DNA from: Syngnathus acus
Taxonomy: Eukaryota; Chordata; Actinopteri; Syngnathiformes; Syngnathidae
NCBI RefSeq assembly: GCF_901709675.1
Contig: NC_051094.1
Span: 13,634,501 to 13,698,500, forward strand
Direction of reading: 5' to 3'
Length of the DNA: 64,000 nt
Numbering within the stretch: position 1 is the stretch's first letter; each line of letters starts with the position of its first letter. The notes beneath the pieces were generated by a model. It did no database searches and was not told the origin of the DNA. It saw nothing but the letters and a program-made list of their open reading frames with translations. The position numbers and the translations under genes are program-made. Positions 35,097-46,434 of the stretch are shown piece by piece.

Positions 35097-37080
35097 ACCA
35101 CATACTCTATATGGATTGGTCAATATAAACAAGTCAGAGGCATTCATCTGCACTGGGGTTGGTGGTGTTTGTTGTCGCTACCAACATTAGTGTCGACTCA
35201 CGTATACAGTAAATGTCATCAGACAACAAACTGCCTTTGCTCATGTGAGACATGTTGATATGAATTGCAATTTTGCTTTTGTAATTACACTTATCTGTGG
35301 TTTGCAGGAATGGAAAATGAGCAAATGTTTTGGTGGCAATTTGATGGTCAGATTGATTTTAATCAGGTCTATTTATTTTTGTGCCAGTCACTAGAATAAA
35401 CACGAATTTTCTTTCATGATTTATTTCTTTGTGTTCTTATTCAAAGAGGACCAACGTTAACATGATGTCTGACTTTCTAAAATGAATCGCACATTTTGAC
35501 CACACTGTATTTCTTAATAGGATTTTCCTTTTCATCTTTAACATGTATTCAAATCTTAGCCAAGCTCCAAATGACTTCTTTTCATCCAAACTCTTTACCT
35601 GTCAAACAAATCTGTACAAAACAAACGTATGGCACCTGATTGTGGGTACAACACAATCATTCTGTTTACCATGATGCTTTGTTGCCTTGATAATCTGACT
35701 TTGTAAGAGTTTTGGGTAACAATCATCAGAGCATTACTGGCAGTCAGTCAGAAACTAATTCAATAATGGTAAACTGCACAGGCAATTTTCCATTAATTTG
35801 ATGCGTGCAATAAACACTCCCAAACAGAAATAAACGCAGTCAGTTTTCATAATGTGTTCTTTCAGTAAACGCAATGGTAAGACATGCAGCCTCGGGAACA
35901 GCCTATGCCAGTCTGTTTATCTATTTGGATTGGGGTTAAGAGCACCCATAATGTTCTGTATAGCACCCATAATGTCCATACTCACAATGAGACAAAAAAA
36001 ATACCTTTGGGTATTATGATGGGTATTGTTAAGAAATTAAATGCTTAAAAAAGTCTCTAATGTGTGGATATTATTGTTCTACATATGTTGAATTTAATTT
36101 TGTGGTAAATATGATGCATCATAGATTTACTGTGCAGACTGCAGACATTGTGAAAGCAAATCACTAGTGAGTCCATTTCTGAGTTTCAGCAAAATTCTGT
36201 TCAGACACTGGATTGCAAGTAAACACAATTCAGGAGGCATGACATGATTTTCTTTGAAGATTTCAGTGCAAACTATAATATTTCATTCATGATGTGGTTA
36301 TGTTTTTTCAATTACACTCTCTTGGTTGTAAGGTGATAAAAAAATCTCATGTTCAATGTGTCTATATGTACAACTTCCATACCATAAAATATCTTACCCT
36401 TTGGTCCCAATGGAACCATGTCAAAAAGTTGGATACCATGTTCCAGTACACTCTTATTTATTTATTTTTTTAGCTCTGCCAAAGAACAAGGGTCCATGGT
36501 TGGAATCTGACCATGAGAAGTTTGCATATGTGTGGGTTTTGTTCCATTGTCAAATACTGGAGGTGGTTTATATATTAGGTTAATCACCATACAGTTTCTT
36601 AGGCTGATGTTAAATGGGCCACTCAGATAGAACATCACGAAATTTAATTGAAATTTCGAACGAACGAATTCAACCAAAATTGAGCCATAACAAAATTCCG
36701 TAAATTGGTCTTGGGGTGACTGACAAAAGGATCATACAGAATGTATGATGTAAATGCATGTGTTTAAAAAAATGGAAGGGGGAATGTCTCACAATCTTCC
36801 CTTTCAACTGGAGTACCAACTTTCTACCCCTGCCAATTGCTCATTTAGAGCTCGGTTAAATGGACCAGCGACGTGTTAAAATAAAAAGGTCATATTCCAG
36901 GTTGGGGAGCGCCTCCTGAACAAGACTTCACTTTACACACACAAAGGAAGTGGTCTTCAGCGGGCAACTAATGACCGCTGGGGGCCCCTCTCGTCTGTGT
37001 TGGGGTCCTTGTTCAGAGAAGCAAATGGGCGGGGATCCATTTGTCTGCTTTTGAAAAAAAAAAAATAAATAAAATCCAAG
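35095..37080. other. Non-coding DNA upstream of the promoter
   Basis: AT-rich and without recognised repeats. No exon was seen. Confidence 0.45.
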
Positions 37081-37325
37081 TCCTGCTGCGATGCGTGCTG
37101 CACAAGCGCACGCTGCATCGCGCACACACTCACGCACGAGAGCGCGCTCGCATGCATTACCACTTGCACACACATTTTTTTTCAGCAGTCTGTCACAGCG
37201 GCGCATTCAACATAACGTCTACTTCAGTTCAACGTGTGCATTGGCCCTGGAACTTCTAGAGAGACGGGGTTTTAAACTCCTTCAAGACTCTGGAATATAA
37301 AATCGCACTCTATTTTCTTTCCTTT
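37081..37325 (+). promoter_or_regulatory. CpG-rich TATA-containing promoter
   Basis: The stretch 37085-37160 is locally dense in CpG (GCGCACGCTGCATCGCGCAC and similar), unlike the surrounding AT-rich DNA. A TATA box, TATAAAA, lies at 37296-37302 after GGAA. It is followed about 25-30 bp downstream by a pyrimidine-rich stretch (37311-37360) where transcription would be expected to start. The promoter is on the + strand because the GTAAGT donor lies downstream in this orientation. No specific factor sites were assigned. Confidence 0.6.
37296..37302 (+). promoter_or_regulatory. TATA box
   Basis: TATAAAA followed by TCGCAC. The spacing to the pyrimidine-rich start region fits a focused RNA polymerase II start. 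Confidence 0.6.
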
Positions 37326-37675
37326 TTTTTCTTCCCATTTTCTCCTCCTCCTCCTTCCTCCACTGGTTTCCTGTTACAAAGCCTTGGGAGGGAGTTGCGC
37401 GCACAGCCCAGTTCCTCCGTAGAAACTAAATGACAGGATCAGAAGCCGTGATTTTTCTGCATCGTCCGGACATTTTATAGCAGAGGAGCAAAAAAAAAAA
37501 AAGGAGGAAAGAGAAGACGGCGTGACATTGACGAGGATGTAGAATGATTTTTAACTAAAGAAACATACGAGAAACAAATTCGCTGTTGCGGGGAAGAAGA
37601 GGAGAGGGCTATTGGGGTCTATCGGCTTGAGGAAACGCACATCATCGCTACTACAATCCGCGGAGGCAGAATAAT
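37326..37675 (+). other. Probable non-coding first exon (5' UTR) of an unidentified gene
   Basis: The roughly 350-bp leader runs from about 25-30 bp past the TATA box (start inferred) to a perfect donor, AAT then GTAAGT, at 37675/37676. It contains several CpGs, purine-rich AGGAGGAAAGAGAAGACGG text and short upstream ORFs but no long frame, so it is best read as a 5' untranslated exon. Three ATG-started minimal ORFs lie inside: 37430-37480 (16 codons), 37537-37542 (ATG then stop) and 37544-37558. The exon ends in AAT, and the intron supplies the G of an apparent ATG, so a next exon beginning with G would create a start codon across the junction. I do not recognise the gene. No coding exon was identifiable downstream, so the first intron would exceed 26 kb. 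Confidence 0.55.
37430..37480 (+). CDS. Upstream ORF, 16 codons
   Basis: It encodes MTGSEAVIFLHRPDIL and ends at a TAG (37478-37480), inside the probable 5' UTR. The context before the ATG (CTAA) is a weak match to a strong start. Such ORFs often lower translation of the main frame, but nothing here shows that it is translated. Confidence 0.25.
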   Translation: MTGSEAVIFLHRPDIL

Positions 37676-37681
37676 GTAAGT
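37676..37681 (+). promoter_or_regulatory. Splice donor of the first exon
   Basis: GTAAGT is a perfect intron-side consensus. The exon-side AAT is weaker than the usual AAG/CAG. Confidence 0.55.
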
Positions 37682-39039
37682 TTTTATTCATGTTATGTTA
37701 TATCACGCTGATGGTGATGAGGAAGGCAGTGTTCTGCGAGTGTCCATTGTTGTGCTTCCATTCTGAAATTTTGACATAGTACAGAGCATTTAATTTTATT
37801 TGAGTATTGTTTTTGCAAATGCTCTCTTTCATTGTGGTGCAACTTTATCTCCATTCATAGCGCAGTGTAAACAAAGCGCAGTGCGGTCAGCAGCAGTTGG
37901 TTGGAGAGAAAGCAACTCAGGAGTCTAAAATAGTCTAAATTCACAATAGTGGAGCTTTCTTGGATATCGTAACTGGTTACTCGCCAGCGTTTCTTCTTAA
38001 GCGACTGTGATATGATGTTAATAATACATTTGAATTTCTGCGAACTTTTATGCGCTTTTGTTTTGCGTCAACAGTTTACTTATTGTGCAGATGCTTGCAG
38101 CTTTTAGGCATGTTGAAGGAATGGTAATCATGGATTCATCCTGCACCTTTCAATCAACCCAGTAATATTGCTTTCAGCCAAATATCGTATGTAATGATAA
38201 ATTGCATTATAGGTCCGCCGAAATCTTACACTTTTAAATTCATAATTTAACGACCTGTTGTCCCCCTCTGGTGTTTTGCCTTAATGAGGTAAGTATTAGC
38301 TTTGCTTGAGTGATTATTGTAATCATTGAGGTGGAGGCAGGCGTCCACTCATGGACGGCAAGGAGCTTTTTTTTCTTAAAGAAAAAAAAAAGTGGTGGCT
38401 TGAATTGGGGGGTCTTTTTTACAAGCCGAATGGTGCCAGTGCCTGTTAACTAACAGACAGCCTGGGAGGGGTTGGGGGTTTGTGTTTATGGGAGTCAGGA
38501 GGAAGACTGTCTTAATTTTATGGGAATTTACATTATATTTCCTGTGTGACATGAACCACATGTTTTTATTCCCCATCATTAGTTGTTGGTTTTTTCCATA
38601 TTTTTGTCAATGGATCAATGACAAAATTATGCAGAGCTGTTCAATTAGGATTTCATTTGGGCCAAATGTAGCCAGCCAATGGACATTAGTGAATCGATGG
38701 TTTTCATTGTCAATTTTATGTTTCAATTTTCAAAATGACGTGTGTATCTTGCCACTACTCCTGTTTTTAGCCACACCTCAAAACAACACCATCAGCAATG
38801 TGGGTAAACTATGCGAGTGTTGCATTCATGGTATCAAACATTGGGAATTTTTAAAATCTTGTGAACTGACATACCCTCTGCATCTCTTGAATGCAATTCA
38901 ATTCAGGGAGGTTGGACCACAGGCTCTGGGCCGCATTTGGCCCGCAGGCTGCTAACTGAATAGCAGTGATATACAGTCTAGAATAAATGGCATATCAGTG
39001 GAATATTAGATGAGAGGTCCTAAATTGGTACAATATCAG
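37682..39039 (+). other. First-intron DNA of the unidentified gene
   Basis: AT-rich with no recognised exon. A short hAT-like scrap (GGGCCGCATTTGGCCCGCAG) lies near 38928-38948. Confidence 0.4.
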
Positions 39040-39305
39040 GCAGTCCTTTGTAGCGTGTGCATGCTCTTGCCGTGCTTGTGCGGGTTTCCCCTGAATATTT
39101 TGGCTTCCCTCTACATGTTGGTTTCATTGAAAACTAAATTGTCTATATGTGTCAATCATTGTTTATTTATCCTATATGTGCCCTGTGTTGGCTGTTAACC
39201 AATCTTGGGCGTAGCCCGCTTCTTGCCAAAATGTATCCGCAATAGGCTTCAGCTCACCCACCACCATAATTAGGACAAGTGCTATACAAAGTTAAGAAAT
39301 GGATA
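39040..39305 (+). repeat. Diverged SINE, plus strand
   Basis: The layout follows the complement of the SINE at 461-818: GTGCGGGTTTCC, then TGCCCTGTGTTGGCTG, AATAGGCTTCAGCTCACCCA and the terminal AAGAAATGGATATGG. Many substitutions and no clear target duplication, so it is an old copy. Confidence 0.6.
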
Positions 39306-39611
39306 TGGAATATAAACAGTGGACTCTGTTATATGGGTGTTAGCTTTAGGTTGACATTTGGATTGGGTGTAGCTGTGGATAATCCAATTGAAATTCTATT
39401 TACTTACATTTGTATTTTATCAAGTCCAATTCAAAGACCCTTAAAAATAGACATAATCCTTGTATGTGAATTTCCAGAGTAGATTATATTAGATTGAGGA
39501 AGGTTAACGGAGAATTTCACCAGGCTCTCCCTGTCAGCCGCATGATGCCCAGTTTGGCAGGACAGCGTTGAAAATCAGCTTTCATGCACAACATTCTTAA
39601 CAAACAAACAT
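39306..39611 (+). other. Intronic DNA, nothing recognised
   Basis: Unique AT-rich sequence between the old SINE and the microsatellite cluster. No exon seen. Confidence 0.4.
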
Positions 39612-39688
39612 GCACACACACACGCACACACACACACACGCATACATACATACACACACACGCACGCACACACACGCACACACACACA
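39612..39688. repeat. (CA)n microsatellite with CG interruptions
   Basis: A CA-rich run with ACGC and ATACATACA interruptions. Confidence 0.95.
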
Positions 39689-39830
39689 AAGGGTATGTGA
39701 GGCAACATGGGAAGGAGGCTGGCTGTCAGGATGTGGAGACCATTGTCTGTCCGACAATGAAGATATCACATCGGCAGGAGTCCTATTGCGCTCTCAATGG
39801 AGTCATTAACATCTGGGGCCAAGGGCTACC

Positions 39831-39862
39831 TGTGTGCGTGCGTGCATGTGTGTGTGTGTGTG

Positions 39863-39894
<32 letters not shown>

Positions 39895-39923
39895 CGTGCG
39901 TGCGTGTGTCTCTCCTCTCTTCT

Positions 39924-39980
<57 letters not shown>

Positions 39981-39984
39981 CTCT
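39831..39984. repeat. Compound (TG)n-(TC)n microsatellite
   Basis: TG units with CG interruptions cover 39831-39909 and then switch to an almost pure CT run, 39910-39984. ORFs of up to 146 codons through it (with Val/Cys or Leu/Ser repeats) are artefacts of the repeat. Confidence 0.95.
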
Positions 39985-41767
39985 ATTTTATTTTATTTTG
40001 TCAAGTGGTTGCATAAAATAAAATCACGTGAATTCAGACACGTTTCATAAGTAGACAATACAGTACATTGGCTTAAAATGTGTCGTGGTTGCCAGCGAAT
40101 TGCAGTCTAATTGATTTAATTGAACATTTTGGTCAACTGTATGATGTGTGAAGTTAACATGTACTAAAACGAGGTAAAATTGACTGCAAATGATGGTCGC
40201 AAATGGCAGAGGTTCTGTCATCTCAATTAGTTTTTACAAAGTTGTTGTAAGAAGGACAACATGTCAGCTATGGGAAGTTGAGCTACTGAACCACATTGCA
40301 AAACTTCCCTCTTGCATTCCACTCGGAATTGATATTCTGCTTGATGTGACACTGGAGGCCTTCAGAGCACTCATGAAAAGTTGCTTTTAAAATTCACATC
40401 AAAAATAAAACAGCTAACAGTTAAACACACATCCCCAATAATGAAATTGCACCATTGATTCACTTTATTTGTTCCTCCATGCGTATCATCCATCTGCCTT
40501 CACCAGTGTTGATTTGATATTTTCCGCAAGCGTACACATGCTCTATGTGACAGAAATGTGTGTTTTGACACTGAAGGGTCAACATTGCATCATGCTTGCA
40601 ACATCCCCACCATGCCAGATGTCCCCTGCCTGCTCTATGTTTAATTGTCATCAATGTGTCACATGCATCACGTCAACGCAACAGATACTGGAGAGGCCAC
40701 ATGGCGAGCAGCTGAACGCGCTGTAAACTCTCGTGATAATGGGATGATTCCAGGTTATGTAACTCAAGAGACGATTCACGTACAAGATCACACACAGAGG
40801 CCATTCAGTTCTTGTTAATGCTTGTTACTTATCTGTAAGTGAAGGATGCCTTGTGTTTTAAATGCTTTTTTTTTTGCACTTCCTTTGCCGAGCAACAGCA
40901 CAAGCTCCTCGCAGTCAAAACAACATGATTGCAACTTTGATGATGCGACTCATGTCTTCTTTCCTTTTCTTTTAAAAAGCCCTTTCAAAGGCAGATTAGA
41001 TTTTGTTTTTTGCTTCTGTGTGTTTTGAGCTTACTGCAGCTCTGATGCTGCCTCAATGGTATGACCCAGCTCAGTTCGCTGTGACACTTCACAGTGTGTG
41101 CTTATGTTTACGTAGCAAGTTATGGTTCATGTCAGGCCAGATGCAAGGTCTGGGGAGTTGAACAGATGGGTTGTATGCGTGTCAACCTGTGCGTGCGTGT
41201 ATGTGTGTGTGTGTTTGTGTATGCCTCAGGGTAACAACAGGAGGGAAGGCTGGGCTGGACAGAGAGCCTGATGTTTAGAAATGAAGGACCCCAAGCAGTT
41301 TCTGATAATGGTATTTGTCAAGGTGTGCTGAAAGTGCTGGCATCATTAGTGCTATTGAGTCATTCATTATGATGGTGCATCAACTCCTTGGGCACGTACT
41401 CCTGTTCACATGTAATGAGATGCAGTAATAATATACAGTTTCCACTGACGTTGCATTAAGACTGTGTCGTCCACAGTGGTGATGTAATGCAATACTGACA
41501 GCTGTGTGATATTTCGATTATTTGTATTTAAACACTGATTGAGTAGAATATGCCACAAGTTATACTTTATTCAAATAAAAAGTTGCTTTACCCTCACTCA
41601 CAGCACACTTCACAAACTGTAAGTCCGCTCTGAGCACTTTAACGCCTGTTGAGACATTTCTGTCAGGCCGCTGGATGAATCCGGAGGGTTTTGGCAGGGG
41701 CTGTGATTGCAGTTGTTCCGAGACAAGAAGCTCTTGCTCCTCTTGCAACTTACCCTTCCCTTTGATC
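39985..41767 (+). other. Intronic DNA, nothing recognised
   Basis: Holds a short TG-rich tract near 41187-41222 and otherwise unassigned sequence. Confidence 0.45.
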
Positions 41768-41832
41768 GCTCTCTCTCTCCCTTTCTCTCTCTCTCTTGCT
41801 CTCTCGCTCTCTCGCTGTCTCTCTCGCTCTCT
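41768..41832. repeat. (TC)n microsatellite, imperfect
   Basis: CTCTCT interrupted by CGCTC units. The Arg/Glu-rich minus-strand ORFs over it are produced by the repeat. Confidence 0.95.
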
Positions 41833-43212
41833 GCCAACATATGCCTCCATCTTTCCTCATGTTTTCCTCTTGTTTTAGCTCACTCCAAGTAGCATACTGG
41901 GGTCTTTTTTGCATTGCCAGAGAGTGAGCACTTAGCACTTATAGAGCTCAAATTTAATTGATCAGACAAGTGCGCGGTCAGCGTGTTTTTGAAGTGAATG
42001 CGCCTAAGGAAAGCGCTGTAATAATCCGTATGGTGTCTCTAATTGCACTGCCTGTGCTTTAAATGTCTCAGTAGAAGCAAATCAATTCAGTTGAATTAAA
42101 TGAATTCTTGTCTCTATCATCTTCCAAAAGGCTTTTGTATACTCCACATTATAGACCATATGGCCGCAATAAATATTTGTCACTCTCTATGAATGATGCA
42201 GCCCAGCCCCTTCAGTGGCAATCAATAAATAAATAAACCTTTAGGGGGGGGACCTTTTTCCGGAAAGTCATACTGGTGGAAAATTCAATATGGTGCACAC
42301 TCAGGGTCCTAAAGGCAAATCAGAAGAGCAAGTACACTTGGATGAACTGAATTATTTCTCCATTTGAACATTTTTACAGGATAAGCCCTTTCTGAACTGC
42401 CATTTCCCCTACTATCAGATCAGGATGATAGGTGTAATTTTCAAATTGTCACTATACTGTGGGGAGGAGTGTCACGATCCAGCGACTGGAGTTAAACACA
42501 TTTGAATGGTTATTGGGACCTTCAGATGAAGCAAAAGAAGCATGTTGGGGCAACTGATAGTGGCTGCACTCTTGCATAATGTATGAATGTTCGGATGGAA
42601 GTGGAGGAGAGGCCTGACCCACTTGTTTCTTACCAGCTGACCACTATTGGCCATCTGCTCCCTACCAGTCTCTATTTGTTTCTCTCAACTAGACGGCATC
42701 ACTTTTTTACTCACTTTATATTAATGCATGTGCAGTATCGTACTTAAGGGTCTTCGGAGACTGATTTAAGGAAGAATATAGAACATCATAAATGTTCGCC
42801 TTTGCGAACAGGAGGAAGAGTACAAAGACAGTGACCTTTAAGAATGTGTGCACCCATAAATGTTCCAATTCATGTCTCGTTTGAATTTTCTCTAAAGATG
42901 TGTGAAGTTATAAACCATGAGCCACCGGGTCATCTCATCAGCATTTTTGGAGTCATGTTGACATTACAGGAGTTTCCAAGTCTTCAGGGCACTGCACTAT
43001 TCACTTTGTACTAACTGGGGCGGTGAATGGTGGGCAAAATCTCTCGAACATTTATCAGGTGGGATCTCTAGGCTATCTGTTCTTATTGTCATTGTTGTTG
43101 CGGTTATTGTTGAAAATGTACTTTAGAAGAAATCAAACAGATGATGCAGTAGTACAAATTGGAACACATACGTGATCCAAATTGTGGTGCCCTCATTTAC
43201 AGTGGTGCTTTA
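41833..43212 (+). other. Intronic DNA, nothing recognised
   Basis: No exon or repeat end recognised. Confidence 0.4.
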
Positions 43213-44045
43213 TTCTAGATCAGTGGTTCCCAAAGTGGGCGGTACCGCCCCCCTGGGGGCGGTGGAAAGATCTGGGGGGGCGGTGAGGAAGAAAGGGGCG
43301 GTAGGGGGGCGGTAGGGGGGCGGCAGTCGATTTGTACACAACACGCCGCTCTGGCCCAGTCAGATCCGACAGCATAGACTACAAAAGCAAAAGCTCAGGT
43401 TTGTAATTTCAAGCTTGTAATGTTCAGAATTTTATCTTATAATAAAAACCGCATTCTGGCGGTCAACATCATCTTGAGTTCAAGTCAACATGAAATTGGG
43501 GACAGTTGTGTTGTGTTGAGCTGGTTAGGGCAGTGGTCCCCAACCACCGGGCCGCGGACCGGTACCGGTCCGTGGGTCACTTGGTACCGGGGCGCCAAGC
43601 CGCACAGAATTTTTTTTTTTATCGACGATCAATTAATTCAGGTCAAGACACTCGTCCCGGTCACGTGACATGTTCCCCCAGTCGAGCCCGCAAAGCTAAT
43701 ATGTGGCGACAGGCTAACTAACCAGGCAGTGAAGCATTCAAAACTGCTTCAACACATGGAGACCAAGCATCCTGCAATAAAAGACAAACCTTAAATCACT
43801 TCGGGTGTCATTGTCTCCGATTACGTCTAGAGGGGACCGGCTCGTTTCTGAGAAACAAACTCAGTGCTCCCACTAATTCAACGTAATGGTAATGATATTA
43901 TAAATGTATTATTTATTTATTTATATAAATGTATTATTTATTTATATAAATGCCGGTCCTTGGGGGGGGGGGGGGGCGCTAGGAATTCACTGGGGAGCCA
44001 AAGGGGGCGCCAGCCTGCAAAAGTTTGGGAACCACTGTTCTAGAT
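43213..44045. mobile_element. hAT element with exact 8-bp target duplication, carrying a second hAT
   Basis: The outer element is 43221-44037: it starts CAGTGGTTCCCAAAGTGGGC and ends GCAAAAGTTTGGGAACCACT plus G. It is flanked by TTCTAGAT at 43213-43220 and 44038-44045, the 8-bp duplication typical of hAT. A second hAT end, CAGTGGTCCCCAACCACCGG, begins inside at 43531. Its own right end is cut short near 43962 at a 15-G run (43962-43976), where the outer element's text resumes. The left end of the outer element has GGGGGGCGGT repeats. Confidence 0.85.
43687..43794 (+). pseudogene. BED zinc-finger relic of a hAT transposase
   Basis: The frame reads PAKLICGDRLTNQAVKHSKL, then LQHMETKHPAIKDKP, and stops at 43792-43794. 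This is the layout of the N-terminal BED zinc finger of hAT transposases: CxxC, then HxxxxH before KHPxxKDKP. The second Cys (codon 43702-43704) and both His (QH, KH) are present, but the first Cys position is Lys. It belongs to the inner hAT (43531 onward). The RNaseH-like catalytic domain is absent, so the copy cannot transpose by itself. Confidence 0.75.
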
Positions 44046-44155
44046 GGAAAGGCAGGGACATCACCAAAAATCCCACTTCTTCTATTTACAACGCCTAACT
44101 AACAAAAAAAACATGGCTGACCACTGCTAGAAGAGAGCAGCCTCTTGTGTGGGAA

Positions 44156-44327
44156 TACCGTAATTTTCGGACTATAAGTCGCACCGGAGTATAAGTCGCA
44201 CCAGCCATAAAATGCCCAAAAAAGTGAAAAAAAACATATATATGTATATAAGTCGCTCCTGAGTATAAGTCGCCCCCCCACCCAAACTATGAAAAAAACC
44301 GCGACTTATAGTCCGAAAATTACGGTA
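44156..44327. mobile_element. TIR element, type B, short copy (172 bp)
   Basis: Starts TACCGTAATTTTCGGACTAT and ends ATAGTCCGAAAATTACGGTA, a near-perfect inverted pair. Almost the whole element consists of the two ends, with GGAGTATAAGTCGCACCAGC on the left. It matches both ends of the 1.1-kb copy at 14024-15135, so it is an internal-deletion derivative. Confidence 0.85.
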
Positions 44328-44434
44328 GTACCTTTTTTTGAATGTGTTGATTGAATGACAAAATTTAACTGTCTTAATGCAGAGATTATATTACAATATG
44401 GCTGCATGGGCATCCATGAAGATTTTAGGCATCC
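44328..44434 (+). other. Intronic DNA, nothing recognised
   Basis: A short unassigned stretch between two repeats. Confidence 0.4.
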
Positions 44435-44705
44435 ATATTATATACCGTTGTCTTCGTTACGATTGCAGGTGAACTAGAGCCTATCCCTGCTGACTTTGAG
44501 CAAGAGTTGGAATACTGCTCATACTGGACTGGTTACCACTTAATCACAGACATGACACAGACAAATGACCATTCAGGCCCTCATTCACACCGATGGACGA
44601 TTAAGAGTCTTCAATTAACTCGCATTGTTTTGAGAAAAAAAAACAAAAAAAACTCTTGACTGTGCGGCAGATTGCTAACCGCTACTTCATTGTGCTGCAG
44701 AGCCA
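44435..44705 (-). repeat. Diverged SINE, minus strand
   Basis: AACTAGAGCCTATCCCTGCT and the following text follow the SINE at 461-818, ending with CAGATTGCTAACCGCTACTT in the tRNA-like head region. A-rich DNA interrupts it near 44634-44652. Old copy. Confidence 0.55.
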
Positions 44706-45487
44706 TTTGTATTAAATGGCAATAAGTAGGATAAGTCTTTTAGAGGATCTCCAAAGGATTGACTTCTGTACAGCTATATCGACTTCTGCTAGTTTAAAAT
44801 GGACAAATTCCCACTTCTAGAATGCAGTTGGGAAAACAAGCAAAATGAATGGTGTGGTTTACAGACACATTGTTTAACCAAGTGCATGTTCTTTATTCAT
44901 GTCAACCTGTCCAGTTACTTATGTCGATACATAAAGAGTAGCTGACATTTATATACACACATGCTGTAGATACAGTGTATTGATGTTAATGACTTTTACT
45001 GTAAAAGAAAATTTCTGGAATAGCTCAAACTGATAATAACCTTTACCCTTTTACCCTATTGAGTTGTCATCTTTTATTGTGTTTCCCAGGTCTAGTCATT
45101 GTGGCTGTGATTGAAAACGTAAAGTCTGATTGGGGAGGGATGATAAAATTCTCAGTGAGAAATCTTGTACTTGAGCCAACTGTGTTTCGGGGGCACTGTG
45201 TAAGGTGATCTGTTTTCAGAGCCCGGTGACTGCAAGTTTTGTATGCACTGACTCAGCAGATGTTTTGAGGCACAGTATCTACTATGTTTTTGTCTTCCTG
45301 TCTTATTATTATAACTTATTTTGGTTGTGGTGCTATGTGAAAGCTGTTTGGACCCTCATTGAATGCTGAGGTGCCTACTGTATTGTCAGTGGCACTGTTT
45401 CTTGTGTGTATTTTTGAATGCTTTTGCAGAGTCAGCCTATGCATTGTTTCTTAGATAATGGGCCTGGATAGGTACAGTCAACCAGTA

Positions 45488-45518
<31 letters not shown>

Positions 45519-46123
45519 CGTGCGTGTGTATGTGTGCGTTTGCATGTGCATATATGTGTTCTTGGTGATATCAAGACCATGGTATTTTATTTTTACGACA
45601 GCTTTTTTGGCATTGTTCTCGTCCACCAGAGCTCACCCTGACTGCCAGTGGGCAGGAAGTTCTGGTAGCAAGCTGAGCGTACCCATGTATTGTAATGCAG
45701 ACTCTGTTCTGCATATACAGCCCCTCCTATGCAATCGCCTCGTAAAGTTTTAAAAAGACAATAAAAAGTTATCCGGTGGCTCAGAGGCTGGTAAGCTACA
45801 TCTTATCCAGGAAGGAGCTGCAGCCAGGCTAATGGCCTCTCTCCGGGGTAGGTAGTATACAGGGGCCAGTGCAGGGTTATCAGCTGCAGGAAGGCCCCTG
45901 CATGGCAGCTCTATTAGAGCTTTCATGAGCTTGAGTGTGGGCGAAGCTGAGCTCTGTGAAAGTGCAAGTAACTTTTGCCTTTCCAAGCTGTGTTCACGTC
46001 TTCCTGTTTTAGCACTCCCTTAAGTCTAAAAACACTTTTGACTTCTTCCCTATGATTCAATCTTAAGATTAAATACTGTGTGTTGCCTGTATTGGTTAAA
46101 AACAATTGCTTAAAAATCCAACA
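44706..46123 (+). other. Intronic DNA with a (TG)n microsatellite
   Basis: A (GT)n tract lies at 45488-45538. No exon seen. Confidence 0.45.
45488..45538. repeat. (TG)n microsatellite
   Basis: Mostly pure GT with CGTGCGTGCG interruptions at the right end. Confidence 0.95.
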
Positions 46124-46434
46124 TACCGTATATTCCGCACTATAAGGCGCACCTAAAAACCTCAAATTTTCTCAAAAGCCGACAGTGCGCCTTATAATCA
46201 GGTGCGCCTTATATATGGACCAATATTGAGCCACTACAGCAGGCGTGTCCAAAGTCCGGCCCGCGGGCCAAATGTATATATCTTATATATGGTCAAAGTT
46301 TTAAAATGGGCCGTTCATTGATGGTGCGCCTTATAATCCGGTGCGCCTTATATATAGACAAAGTTTTAGAATGGGCCATTCATTGAAGGTGCGCCTTATA
46401 ATCCGGTGCGCCTTATATTGCGGAAAACACAGTA
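46124..46434. mobile_element. TIR element, type A, copy 4 (311 bp)
   Basis: Same length and layout as 5180-5490, with fewer than about 20 differences by eye. Ends are TACCGTATATTCCGCACTAT and GCGGAAAACACAGTA. It shares the internal hAT-like scrap and the two tandem units around GTTTTAAAATGGGC or its variant. Confidence 0.85.

Noticed and set aside
39610-40050. ORFs of up to 146 codons with Val/Cys, Leu/Ser or His/Thr repeats
   Set aside because: They are created by the (CA)n/(TG)n/(TC)n tracts in all frames and have no non-repetitive domain.
41560-41938. Overlapping Arg/Glu-rich and Ser/Leu-rich ORFs on both strands
   Set aside because: They are direct products of the imperfect (TC)n tract.
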